A stretch of 64,000 nucleotides of DNA from Deinococcus radiopugnans ATCC 19172 (GTDB taxonomy: Bacteria > Deinococcota > Deinococci > Deinococcales > Deinococcaceae), in assembly GCF_006335125.1 (NCBI RefSeq), contig NZ_VDMO01000016.1:1-64000 (forward strand), in the 5' to 3' direction. Positions 22,130 through 31,909 of the stretch are shown piece by piece. The notes beneath the pieces are model-generated. The model was not told the DNA's origin, ran no database searches, and worked only from the letters and a program-made list of their open reading frames with translations. The translations under genes were made by a program, and so were the position numbers. The first letter of the stretch is position 1. Each line of letters starts with the position of its first letter.

Positions 22130-22672
22130 CTACGCGCCCACCTTCAGCATGTCCAGCAGGCGCAGATATGCCTGCGCGGTCACCTGCACGTCGCCGTAGC
22201 TGCGGTGGCGTCCGCCGGGCGCGAAGTTCAGGCCGAGGCGTTCGGCCAGCACGGTCAGGTTGTGGGCGCGTTCACGGGGAAAGGCGCGGCGCGACAGTTG
22301 CACGGTGCAGTATTCCGCCGCCGGTTGCCACACCAGGCCGCAGCGCCGGGCGTTGGCGCGCATGAATCCGCTGTCGAAGCCGATGTTGTGCGCCACCACG
22401 GCCGAGTCGCCCACGAACTCCAGAAATTCGGGCAGCACCTCGGGCATGGTGGGGGCGTGGCGGACCATCTCATTGCTGATGCCGTGAATGCGCTCCACGC
22501 GCCAGGGAATCAGCAGCGGCTGACCGGATTCGCCCATCGGGCGCACCAGGGTCTCGTATTTCTGCGTTTCCTCAATGCGGCCATTGACCACCCGCACCGC
22601 GCCGATTTCCACCACCGCGTCGCGCTCCGGCGAGAGGCCCGTGGTTTCCAGATCGAAGACGACGACGTTCAC
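22130..22672 (-). CDS. DEDDh 3'-5' exonuclease (DNA polymerase III epsilon-like)
   Basis: Exonuclease of 180 residues with Exo I VFDLETTG (Asp7, Glu9), Exo [12 protein letters not shown] (about 94-103) and an Exo III region with [10 protein letters not shown] (about 155-164). It may proofread as a free epsilon subunit or act in repair. The GTG start (22672) lies 7 nt after TACCTT; three further codons upstream are open. Transcribed alone, next to uvsE. Confidence 0.85.
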   Translation of the reverse strand: MNVVVFDLETTGLSPERDAVVEIGAVRVVNGRIEETQKYETLVRPMGESGQPLLIPWRVERIHGISNEMVRHAPTMPEVLPEFLEFVGDSAVVAHNIGFDSGFMRANARRCGLVWQPAAEYCTVQLSRRAFPRERAHNLTVLAERLGLNFAPGGRHRSYGDVQVTAQAYLRLLDMLKVGA

Positions 22673-22745
22673 GCCGCCCAAGGTAGCGCGGCAGGCGTGA
22701 GACGACTGGAAGATGCGAGAGGCGCTCCCGCAGCCTGAGCCCCCG

Positions 22746-23648
22746 TTAGACCGCCGGGCCTTCCATCAACGCCCCCACCGCCTCCTCCTTGCCCTTGGCC
22801 TCCACCTCGATCCACGGCACGTCCGCGAAGGCGGCGGGCAGGTGCGTGATCAGGTGGCTGTGGCGGCGGTCCTGCGGTCCCTCGATGCCGTTGGACAGGT
22901 GCACCACCTGCCACTCGGGCGGGGTCCAGGTGGCGCGGGCCTTCAAGACCCACTCGCGCACGGCGGGGTGGTCCTGATCGGGCAGCCGGTCGTGGATGAC
23001 GTGGTGGTGCCCGTCGTAGACCATCGGGGTGCCGGTGGCCTCGCAGACGGGCAGCAGGTCGGCGGGACCGTAGGCGCGTTCGTCGTTTTCCAGCCCCAGG
23101 CGCAGGCGGGCAGCGTCGGGCAGGTCGGGAATCACCGCCGTCAGTTCGGCGGCGCGGCCCCCCTTGCCGCCGTGCAGCAGCAACAGGTTCCAGGGACTGC
23201 GTTCCAATCCCAGACCGTCCATCACGCGGGCGTGCGAGGTCAGGGCGTGAACGCTGCGGACCCGCACGTCCGGGGTGTCGCTGTTCAGAACGATGAACTG
23301 CTCGGGATGCATCAGCACGCGGATGCCGTGGTCCACGAACGCCTGTCCCGCCTCCCGGAGCGGGGCCGCCAGCGAGGTCAGCACCGCCTCCCCGGTGTCG
23401 TCGCCAATCAGGTCCAGCATGGGAAACAGGCTGGAACTCATGCGGTAGAGCCGGATGCCACGCGCCGCGCAGAAGTCGGCGGCCCCGCGCAGTCTGGAAA
23501 TATTGTCGGTGTACAGGTCCAGCAGCTTGGCCTCGCGCTCGGCGGGCGACAGCGCCCGGTAGCGGCTAAGGGTGACGGTGCGGAAGCGGACCTCCGGCCC
23601 CACGGTCAGGCACACCAGCCCGTAGGCGGGCGTGGGCGCTTCGCTCAC
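22746..23648 (-). CDS. uvsE: UV damage endonuclease UvsE
   Basis: TIM-barrel endonuclease of 300 residues that nicks 5' to cyclobutane dimers and 6-4 photoproducts, starting the alternative excision repair known from D. radiodurans and fission yeast UVDE. Recognised by [10 protein letters not shown] (about 70-79), the [10 protein letters not shown] motif (about 111-120), LENDERAY (about 187-194), [10 protein letters not shown] (about 214-223) and the Glu near EVEAKGKE at the C-terminus; these His/Glu/Asp residues are metal ligands in the family. The GTG start overlaps the stop of the DUF2256 gene by 4 nt. Third gene of gntK-DUF2256-uvsE. Confidence 0.94.
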   Translation of the reverse strand: MSEAPTPAYGLVCLTVGPEVRFRTVTLSRYRALSPAEREAKLLDLYTDNISRLRGAADFCAARGIRLYRMSSSLFPMLDLIGDDTGEAVLTSLAAPLREAGQAFVDHGIRVLMHPEQFIVLNSDTPDVRVRSVHALTSHARVMDGLGLERSPWNLLLLHGGKGGRAAELTAVIPDLPDAARLRLGLENDERAYGPADLLPVCEATGTPMVYDGHHHVIHDRLPDQDHPAVREWVLKARATWTPPEWQVVHLSNGIEGPQDRRHSHLITHLPAAFADVPWIEVEAKGKEEAVGALMEGPAV

Positions 23649-23824
23649 TGGGCCGCCTTCGCCGCCGCCCGGCAGCGGTCCGAGCAGTATTTGACGCTGT
23701 CCCAGTCGCGCTCCCACTTCTTGCGCCACGAGAAGGGCAGGCCACACACCGGGCAGATCTTGCTGGGGCGCTCGGAGGGTTTGCGGCCCCCGCCGAACGC
23801 CCGCTTCTCGGCCTTAGCGGGCAT
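23645..23824 (-). CDS. DUF2256 small zinc-ribbon-like protein
   Basis: Very short gene (59 codons). The protein has a basic N-terminus ([21 protein letters not shown]), then the DUF2256 signature with CPVC (about 25-28), FSWRKKW (about 32-38) and a second pair YCSDRC (about 46-51), giving four cysteines for zinc. It overlaps gntK by 11 nt and uvsE by 4 nt (GTGA), so all three are translationally coupled. DUF2256 genes also occur beside photolyase/cryptochrome genes in other bacteria as I recall, which hints at a role in UV repair; this is inference. Confidence 0.87.
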   Translation of the reverse strand: MPAKAEKRAFGGGRKPSERPSKICPVCGLPFSWRKKWERDWDSVKYCSDRCRAAAKAAQ

Positions 23825-24311
23825 GGGGCAGCCCCAGCGCGGCCAGCGCCAGCCGCGTCAGATCAGCCGGCGAGTCCTGCGGCGTGACGTGCAGGGTCAT
23901 CACGTCGGCCTCGTCGCGGTCCGGCGGCTCCAGGGTGTCCAGCTGCGAGGGCAGCAGATCGGCGTGGGCGTAATGGTCACCGCGCTCCTGAAGGCGGGCC
24001 AGCAGCAGGCGCGGCGGCACGTCCAGAAAGATGAAGCGCGTGTCCAGCACCCGCAGCACGTCGCGGTAGCTGCGGCGCAGCGAGGAACACGCCAGGATGA
24101 CCTGTGGGTGGGCCAGCAGTTCGGCCCGCAGGCGGAGCAGCCAGGGCTGGCGGTCCCCGTCGCTGAGGCCCAGCCCGGCGGCCATCTTGGCCCTGGCCTC
24201 CGGCGTGTGGAAGTCGTCGCCGTCCAGAAACGGCCAGCCGGTCTTCGCGGCCAGATCCTCGCCCAGCGTGGTCTTGCCGCTGCCGGACACCCCCATCAGA
24301 ATCAGTCTCAT
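23814..24311 (-). CDS. gntK: gluconokinase
   Basis: Phosphorylates gluconate to 6-phosphogluconate. 165 residues, the GntK/shikimate-kinase-like P-loop family: Walker [10 protein letters not shown] at 7-15, [17 protein letters not shown] (about 30-46) and [14 protein letters not shown] (about 74-87), plus [19 protein letters not shown] typical of GntK. ATG 24311 is chosen as the family start although the frame is open 13 codons further. First gene of the gntK-DUF2256-uvsE operon; no gluconate permease is near. Confidence 0.92.
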   Translation of the reverse strand: MRLILMGVSGSGKTTLGEDLAAKTGWPFLDGDDFHTPEARAKMAAGLGLSDGDRQPWLLRLRAELLAHPQVILACSSLRRSYRDVLRVLDTRFIFLDVPPRLLLARLQERGDHYAHADLLPSQLDTLEPPDRDEADVMTLHVTPQDSPADLTRLALAALGLPHAR

Positions 24312-24373
24312 CTCCGCCGTTCCCGTGCCATGACCCGCAGTCTGGCGCAACAGGCCGCGCCGCAGACGAGAGC

Positions 24374-24429
24374 GGGGCGCACCATCTCTTTAGATGCGCC
24401 TCTTCAGGTGCGCTCTGTCGAGGTGCCCC
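24374..24429. repeat. imperfect inverted repeat between VUT gene and gntK
   Basis: GGGGCGCACC (24374-24383) can pair with GGTGCCCC (24422-24429) with a 2-nt bulge, and the interior contains further GCGCACC/GGTGCGC pairing. It lies directly after the VUT gene stop and upstream of gntK. No T-run. It may act as a 3'-end structure of the VUT transcript. Confidence 0.4.
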
Positions 24430-24431
24430 AC

Positions 24432-25001
24432 TCAGGCCAGCGCCCGGCTGGCGTGCCGGATGCGAATGGCGAACACGGCGGCGATCAGGTACTTCGCCAG
24501 GATGTCCGCAAAGATGATCTGCGCGATCTCGCCGCCGGCCATCAGGCCCCAGAAGGCCAGCAGATTGAACAGCACCGAGTCCAGCGGCACGCTGACCGCG
24601 TTGGAGGCCAGCACCCGCGTCCACCAGCTGCGGTGGATCAGGCGCTGGTACACGGCGGTGTCGGCCAGTTCGCCGGCCAGAATCGCCAGGAACGACGCAC
24701 CGATAAAGCGCCATTCGGTGCCGGTCAGCAGGGCGGCCAGCGTGTTGATCAGCAGGGCGCAGGCAATCGCAATGTACACGGCCTTCAGGCCGCCGGCGCG
24801 GTGAATGCGGTCACGCAGGGTGAACACGGCGGCAAAGAAGATGGTGCCGACGCTGAGCAGGCCGTACACCGGCAGCGGAATGAACTTGTTGAGGGTGATG
24901 TTGGCGGCCAGGATGCTCAGCGCGTACAGCGCGATCAGCAGCAGCGGCAACGGTGTGGTGCCAGACGGGGCAGGGCGTCCCCGGACGGTGAACTGGTTCA
25001 T
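24432..25001 (-). CDS. VUT family (YhhQ/DUF165-like) vitamin or queuosine-precursor transporter
   Basis: Membrane protein of 189 residues with about six helices, matching the VUT (DUF165) family: LAANITLNKFIPLPVYGLLSVGTIFF near the start, GELADTAVYQRLIHRSWWTRVLASNAVSVPLDS across the middle. Family members import 7-cyano/aminomethyl-7-deazaguanine or related compounds. A GGAGG site precedes ATG 25001 and TACAGT lies about 25 nt further up. No preQ1 riboswitch is recognised in the short leader. Confidence 0.83.
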   Translation of the reverse strand: MNQFTVRGRPAPSGTTPLPLLLIALYALSILAANITLNKFIPLPVYGLLSVGTIFFAAVFTLRDRIHRAGGLKAVYIAIACALLINTLAALLTGTEWRFIGASFLAILAGELADTAVYQRLIHRSWWTRVLASNAVSVPLDSVLFNLLAFWGLMAGGEIAQIIFADILAKYLIAAVFAIRIRHASRALA

Positions 25002-25111
25002 GGGTCTAACCTCCGGCCTGGGCGACTGTAGAGGTCACGGGCCGCCCGCCAGGGTAGCAGACGCGCGGCTCTGAAAGAGGGCCGTGATAGACGGCGCGGC
25101 ACACTGCCCCG

Positions 25112-25672
25112 GTGCGCGCCCGCCTGCCCCTGCTGCTCCTGCTGCTCGCCGCTGCCCCGGCGCAGGCGGCCTCCACCCCTCCTGGTTACGTGCTGTCCGG
25201 CATGCCGCTGATCCGCCAGAGCTACAACGCCTGCGGCCCCGCCAGCCTGACCCAGGTGCTGCGCTACTACGGCGTGAACGCGGACATGGCGACGGTCAGC
25301 AGTTTCACCCGCCCGTCGGAAACGTCGTACATGACGGCGCAGGCGATTGTGGATTTCGCGCCCAGGGTGGGCATGGAGGCGCGGCTGTACGCGGGCGGCT
25401 CGCTGAACACCGTGCGGGCCGCGATCAAGAACGGCGTGCCGGTCATTGCCCTGCAAACCTACGTCAGCCCGCGCGGGCAGGCGATTCCGCACTGGCGCGT
25501 GGTGGTGGGCTACAACGACGCCGCCCGCCAGACCTACCTGATGGATCCGTTGCTGGGCTACGTGGCGATGGGCTACGACGACTTCTCGCGCGTGTGGGCC
25601 GACCACCACGGCCAGTTCGCCCTGCTGTACCCACCCCGGCTGTCGGCCACGGTGAAACGGGTGATCGGCTAG
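25112..25672 (+). CDS. secreted C39-like cysteine peptidase
   Basis: Papain-fold C39-type protein of 186 residues. A poly-Leu signal peptide (about 4-20, AQA site) indicates export. Catalytic set: Cys41 in [10 protein letters not shown], His127 in PHWRVVVGY and Asp145 in YLMDPLLGY. Standalone C39 domains of this kind are thought to cleave peptides or act in surface processes; the substrate is unknown. GTG start 25112 is 6 nt after CACACT. Confidence 0.84.
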   Translation: MRARLPLLLLLLAAAPAQAASTPPGYVLSGMPLIRQSYNACGPASLTQVLRYYGVNADMATVSSFTRPSETSYMTAQAIVDFAPRVGMEARLYAGGSLNTVRAAIKNGVPVIALQTYVSPRGQAIPHWRVVVGYNDAARQTYLMDPLLGYVAMGYDDFSRVWADHHGQFALLYPPRLSATVKRVIG

Positions 25673-26193
25673 CCCAACAGTTGAGCGACGGTCTGCTCGA
25701 GACTCAGGCCGGAGGTGTCCAGCACCCGCCACCCCGCCGCGCGGTACTCGGCGGGCGGCATGGCCGGATGAAGGGCCGCGATCATCGGCACCAGACTTTG
25801 CGTGTCGAAGGCCTTGCCGGTGCGGGCCGCGTTGCGTGCCTGCGTGACCTCCAGCGTGGGGCACAAGAAGACCGGGCGGACGTCCAGTCCGGCCCAGTGA
25901 ACGCGCATCGCCTCCAGATCGGCGGACCACAGCACGTCGTCCACGGCCACCGCGAAGCCTGCCTCCGCGTACAGCCGGGCATGAAAAGCGGCGGCGCGGC
26001 GGGCCAGCTCAAACTGCCGGACAGCCTCGGGCGGGTGATTGAGGCTGGGCGGCACCAGACCCGACACCACGAATTCGCGCAGATCGTCCACCGGCAGGTG
26101 CAGGCCGCGCGGGTAGTGCTGTAACAGGGCGTGGGCCACGCTGGACTTGCCCACCCCCGGACTGCCCGACAGCACCCAGACGGGGCCGCTCAC
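25669..26193 (-). CDS. P-loop (AAA_33-like) ATPase/kinase of unknown substrate
   Basis: Protein of 174 residues with Walker [10 protein letters not shown] at about 10-18 and the organisation of small nucleoside/chloramphenicol-type kinases (VDDLREF near 36-42, [13 protein letters not shown] near 94-106). No family-specific substrate motif is recognised. ATG overlaps the stop of the AI-2E transporter gene by 4 nt (ATGA), so the two are co-translated. Convergent with the C39 gene, ends overlapping by 4 nt. Confidence 0.7.
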   Translation of the reverse strand: MSGPVWVLSGSPGVGKSSVAHALLQHYPRGLHLPVDDLREFVVSGLVPPSLNHPPEAVRQFELARRAAAFHARLYAEAGFAVAVDDVLWSADLEAMRVHWAGLDVRPVFLCPTLEVTQARNAARTGKAFDTQSLVPMIAALHPAMPPAEYRAAGWRVLDTSGLSLEQTVAQLLG

Positions 26194-27386
26194 CGCTGCG
26201 CCCCGTCCTGCAGTTCCTCAGGCACCGCGCCCCCCACGCCCCGGTACGCGGCGCTGGTCATCCAGTAACGTTCCAGCCAGCGCTTGAGCAGCGTGGCGGT
26301 GGGAATGGCGATGATCGCGCCCACCGGCCCCGCCAGCGCCAGCCCGACGAGCAGCGCGATCAGGATCGCCGCCGGGCTGAGGCTGACCACCCGGCCCATG
26401 ATCAGCGGCCCCAGCACGTTGCCCTGCAACTGGTTGATAACGAAGAACAGCGCCGCCACCAGCCCGATGGTCAGCCCACCCTGCGGAATCGCCTGCAACA
26501 TGGCGGCCACGGCGGCCAGCACGATCCCGATGTACGGCACCAGACTCAGCAGGCCGCTCAGGGCGCCCAGGGCCAACGCGTTCGGCACGTTCAGGGCCAG
26601 CAGGCCCAGCGTGGACAGCACCGCGCCGGTCAGCATCAGCAGCAGCTGACCGCGCAGGAAGCCGCCGAAGCTCTGGCTCACGTCCTCCGCGAGCCGCAGC
26701 ACGGTGGGCTGCGACTGGCGCGGAAACACGCGCAGCAGACTGTGGCCCACCCGCTCGTAGTCCAGCATGAAGTACGCCGCCAGCGTCACGATAAAGCCCA
26801 GCTGCCCCAGCCAGCCCACCAGATTGGACAGCGTGTTCAGCACGTTGGGGCCCGAGTTCAGCAGCCGTTCCAGCAGCGGCCCGGCGTTCTCGGTGATGTT
26901 GTTGGTCTGCTCGTCGATGTAGGTGCTGACGCTGGCTTTCAGGCCCTGCACGCCCTGAATGCTGTCCAGCCTGTCCAGCACGTTGAACAGCGCAATCTTG
27001 AGGTTGATGGCGATCACCGGAATCCCGGAGATCAGGCCGGCGATCTGCTGGCTGAGGGTCATGATCAGCAGCGTGGTCAGGCCCAGCAGCAGCAGCAGCA
27101 GCAGCAGCACCCCCACCATGCGCCCCACCCGGCGGCGCTCCAGCCACTCCAGAATGGGGTTGACCAGAAAGGCCAGGCCGTAGGCGGTCAGCACCGTCAG
27201 CAGCACGCTGGCCAGCAGCTGGCTGCCCCACAGCAGGGCGCGCACGGCCAGCACAGTCAGCACCGCGTAGAAGATCAGGCGCACCACGGGCATGGCCCAC
27301 AGCCGACGGATCAGGTCACGCACGTCGCGCGCCGCCCGCCAGTCACCCGCCGGCGGACGCGGCGCGGGAGAAGGCGGCAGGGTCAT
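26190..27386 (-). CDS. AI-2E family (TqsA/PerM-like) transporter
   Basis: Membrane protein of 398 residues with about eight helices. Family hallmarks: a central extracytoplasmic coiled region (about 115-195), SFGGFLRGQLLLMLTGAVLS (about 237-256) and SLVPYIGIVLAAVAAML (about 281-297). Members export autoinducer-2 or act as Na+(Li+)/H+ antiporters. ATG 27386 is chosen over an upstream in-frame start at 27416. The third helix is coded by eight consecutive CTG (Leu) codons. It is co-translated with the P-loop kinase gene. Confidence 0.87.
   Translation of the reverse strand: MTLPPSPAPRPPAGDWRAARDVRDLIRRLWAMPVVRLIFYAVLTVLAVRALLWGSQLLASVLLTVLTAYGLAFLVNPILEWLERRRVGRMVGVLLLLLLLLGLTTLLIMTLSQQIAGLISGIPVIAINLKIALFNVLDRLDSIQGVQGLKASVSTYIDEQTNNITENAGPLLERLLNSGPNVLNTLSNLVGWLGQLGFIVTLAAYFMLDYERVGHSLLRVFPRQSQPTVLRLAEDVSQSFGGFLRGQLLLMLTGAVLSTLGLLALNVPNALALGALSGLLSLVPYIGIVLAAVAAMLQAIPQGGLTIGLVAALFFVINQLQGNVLGPLIMGRVVSLSPAAILIALLVGLALAGPVGAIIAIPTATLLKRWLERYWMTSAAYRGVGGAVPEELQDGAQR
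27084..27107. repeat. (CAG/CTG)8 trinucleotide repeat inside the AI-2E transporter gene
   Basis: Eight perfect CAG units on the plus strand, read as CTG (Leu) codons in the minus-strand gene, within a membrane helix. A pure triplet repeat is prone to slippage but changes only the number of leucines and stays in frame. Confidence 0.9.
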
Positions 27387-27480
27387 GTTCCCTATCCTGC
27401 CACTTCGGCGGGCCAAAAGAAGCGCCCCCGCGGCTCAGGGCGGGGACGTGAAGAAATCAGAGGGGTCAGGACTGCTCAGG

Positions 27481-27644
27481 CTAGAGCATTTGTCCGAATT
27501 GCTGCATCAGAAAAAAGACTTCTGATGCCTCCATTCTCTCCTGCGGAGCTGAATCAGTCCCAACTGCTCGTTGAAATTCACTCACTCTCTGCGAGCTGTG
27601 CCAGTCCGTTCGGTCAAAAGCAAACAGCACTTTTGACAACTGCT

Positions 27645-27648
<4 letters not shown>
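27481..27648 (+). mobile_element. MITE-like element B (160 bp with CTAG target duplication)
   Basis: Element 27485-27644 with terminal inverted repeats AGCATTTGTC / GACAACTGCT (9 of 10 match) flanked on both sides by CTAG. Subterminal hairpins: GCATCAGAA/TTCTGATGC (27504-27512 with 27520-27528) and GTCAAAAG/CTTTTGAC (27613-27620 with 27630-27637). It is AT-richer than its surroundings and non-coding. The right CTAG contains the TAG stop of the TRAP permease gene (27645-27647). Unrelated in sequence to element A. Confidence 0.83.
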
Positions 27649-29828
<2,180 letters not shown>

Positions 29829-29854
29829 TCGTTGCTCATCTCCTTTTCAACGGG

Positions 29855-29895
29855 GAGGGGGCCAGCCTCCCGATAAATGTTTGGCTGGCCCCCTC
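29855..29895 (-). promoter_or_regulatory. intercistronic hairpin between TAXI and TRAP permease genes
   Basis: Perfect 13-bp stem GAGGGGGCCAGCC (29855-29867) with GGCTGGCCCCCTC (29883-29895) and a 15-nt loop, no T-run. It starts 17 nt after the stop of the binding-protein gene. Such structures commonly stabilise the 5' message and keep the binding protein in excess over the permease. Confidence 0.65.
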
Positions 29896-29912
29896 TCTGC
29901 GTTCGAGTGACC

Positions 29913-30893
29913 TTACTTGACGCTGACGCCCTGTTCCTTGAAGAACTTGACGGCGCCGGGGTGCAGCGGGGCGGGCAGGCCCTTGACCGCCTTGGCGTAG
30001 GAGAAGTTGGTGCCCAGGGCCGGATGAATGGCCTTCAGCGCCTTCTCGTCACCAAACGCGGCCTTCATCGCCTTGTAGATGGTGTCCTCGCTCTCGTCGC
30101 TGGTGGTGACCAGGGTGGCCTGCACCGCCACGCCGGGCACGGTGGCGTCGATGCCCTTGTAGCTCTTGGCGGGAATGTTGTAGCGCACGTAGAAGGGGTA
30201 CTTCTTGAGCAGGGCGGTGGCCTGGTTGCCAGCCACCGGCACCAGTTTCACGTCCACCGTCTGGGCGATCTGGGCAATGGCGCTGGCGCCCACGCCCACG
30301 GTGTAGAACAGGGCGTCGGCGCGCTTGTCCTGCATCAGGCTGATGCCCTGCGACGGCGAGACCCGCAACGCCTGCCCCAGATCATCGAACTTCAGGCCGT
30401 AGGCTTCCATCACCTGCGCGGCGGTCTGCTCGGTGCCGGAACCCAGGTCACCGATCACGACTTTCTTGCCCTTGAGGTCGGCGATGCTGTTGATGCCTGA
30501 ATCCTTGCGGGCCAGGACGTGCAGCACTTCGGGGTACAGCACAGCCATGGTGCGAATCTTCTTGTCGGGCTTGCCCTTGAAGGCGTCCAGGCCGGTGCCG
30601 GTGTAGGCGTAGTACACCACGTCGTTCTGGGCCACGGCGGCGTTCAGTTCGCCGGTCGCCATGGCGTTCATGTTGAAGACGCTGCCGCCGGTGGAACGGG
30701 CGTTGGCGCGGATACCGCTGCCCGAATCGTTGATCATCTTCGCCATGCCGGTGGCGACAGGAAAGTAGACGCCGGTGGTGCTGCCCGAGCCGATGGTCAG
30801 AAAGGTGGTGCCCTGGGCCAGCGCTGCGCCGGTAAACAGGGCGGCGGTGCCGAGAACGGCGGCGGTCATCAACTGCGTGTTGCGTTTCTTCAT
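29913..30893 (-). CDS. TAXI family TRAP transporter solute-binding protein
   Basis: Periplasmic-type binding protein of 326 residues. The signal peptide (MKKRNTQLMTAAVLG..., cleavage near ALA-QG at about 25) is followed by the TAXI pattern FLTIGSGSTTGVYFPVATGM split at about 29-48. Members often bind glutamate, glutamine or related compounds; the ligand here is unknown. ATG 30893 has a GGAGG site 6 nt upstream; an open extension to 31016 lacks a signal peptide. First gene of the TRAP unit, divergent from the GlnQ-like gene. Confidence 0.93.
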   Translation of the reverse strand: MKKRNTQLMTAAVLGTAALFTGAALAQGTTFLTIGSGSTTGVYFPVATGMAKMINDSGSGIRANARSTGGSVFNMNAMATGELNAAVAQNDVVYYAYTGTGLDAFKGKPDKKIRTMAVLYPEVLHVLARKDSGINSIADLKGKKVVIGDLGSGTEQTAAQVMEAYGLKFDDLGQALRVSPSQGISLMQDKRADALFYTVGVGASAIAQIAQTVDVKLVPVAGNQATALLKKYPFYVRYNIPAKSYKGIDATVPGVAVQATLVTTSDESEDTIYKAMKAAFGDEKALKAIHPALGTNFSYAKAVKGLPAPLHPGAVKFFKEQGVSVK

Positions 30894-31094
30894 GTGGATC
30901 CTCCGTGAGCGCAGTCCTGCAGGGCAAGCAGGCCGCAAAAAAGTTGAGAGTTTTGGAAGCTTAGCACATGGTGTGAATTGGACGCGCTTCCATAAAGATC
31001 GGTCAGCTGGCCTCAAACCCCGTCCTGCGTGTCTGGCACGTTCTGAACCCGGCCTCTCTAGCTGCGCCCCGTTCGCTCGGATACAGTTGCACGT

Positions 31095-31859
31095 ATGACC
31101 TCTCTCGCCAAAGACCGCTCATCAGGTGCGCCGATCATTCAGGCCGAGAACGTCCAGAAGCATTTCGGCAGTTTCCAGGCCCTGAAGGGCGTCAACCTGA
31201 GCGTGCGCGCGGGCGAGGTGGTGGTCATCATCGGGCCGTCGGGCAGCGGCAAGAGCACCTTTATTCGCACCATCAACGCGCTGGATCCCCACGACGGCGG
31301 CAGCATCACCGTGGACGGCATTCCGCTGAACGGCAAGGGCAACCTCGACGCCATCCGCCGCGAGGTGGGCATGGTGTTTCAGTCGTTCAACCTGTTTCCG
31401 CACCTGACCGTGCTGGAGAACATCACGCTGGCCCCCACCCGCGTCCGCAAGACGGACAAGGCCGAGGCCGAGCGGCGCGGGCTGGAGCTGCTGCGCCGGG
31501 TGGACATCGAGGAACAGGCGCACAAGTACCCGGCCCAGCTGTCGGGCGGCCAGCAGCAGCGGGTGGCCATTGCCCGCGCCCTGGCGATGGACCCCAAGGT
31601 CATGCTGTTCGACGAGCCGACCAGCGCCCTGGATCCGGAAATGATCAAGGAGGTACTGGACGTGATGAAGGATCTGGCGCGCGGCGGCATGACCATGCTG
31701 GTGGTCACCCACGAGATGGGCTTTGCCCGCGAGGTGGCCGACCGATTGCTGTTCTTCGATGGGGGCAACGTCGTGGAGGACACCACCCCCGAGGACTTCT
31801 ACAACAACCCCAAGCACGAGCGGGCCAAGCAGTTCCTGGGCAAGATTCTGGGGCACTGA
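31095..31859 (+). CDS. amino-acid ABC transporter ATP-binding protein (GlnQ-like)
   Basis: ABC ATPase of 254 residues closest to polar amino acid importers. Walker [10 protein letters not shown] (47-55), Q-loop [16 protein letters not shown] (about 95-110), signature LSGGQ (149-153), Walker B VMLFDE (169-174) and the H-loop [13 protein letters not shown] typical of GlnQ/HisP. No matching membrane or binding protein gene is adjacent, so it is an orphan and presumably serves a permease encoded elsewhere. Leaderless promoter TACAGT 7 nt before ATG 31095. Confidence 0.92.
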   Translation: MTSLAKDRSSGAPIIQAENVQKHFGSFQALKGVNLSVRAGEVVVIIGPSGSGKSTFIRTINALDPHDGGSITVDGIPLNGKGNLDAIRREVGMVFQSFNLFPHLTVLENITLAPTRVRKTDKAEAERRGLELLRRVDIEEQAHKYPAQLSGGQQQRVAIARALAMDPKVMLFDEPTSALDPEMIKEVLDVMKDLARGGMTMLVVTHEMGFAREVADRLLFFDGGNVVEDTTPEDFYNNPKHERAKQFLGKILGH

Positions 31860-31872
31860 GGGGCAACCCCCG

Positions 31873-31896
31873 CCTCTCCTAAAAAATCAGGAGAGG
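31873..31896. terminator. bidirectional hairpin between convergent genes
   Basis: CCTCTCCT (31873-31880) pairs with AGGAGAGG (31889-31896) around an A-rich loop. It lies between the convergent GlnQ-like and ATPase/repeat genes and has no strong T-run. Confidence 0.55.
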
Positions 31897-31909
31897 TTCA
31901 ATCTCACGG

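Noticed and set aside
24998..25111. preQ1 riboswitch ahead of the VUT transporter gene
   Set aside because: The distance from the TACAGT promoter element to the start codon is only about 25-30 nt, too short, and no preQ1 motif is visible.
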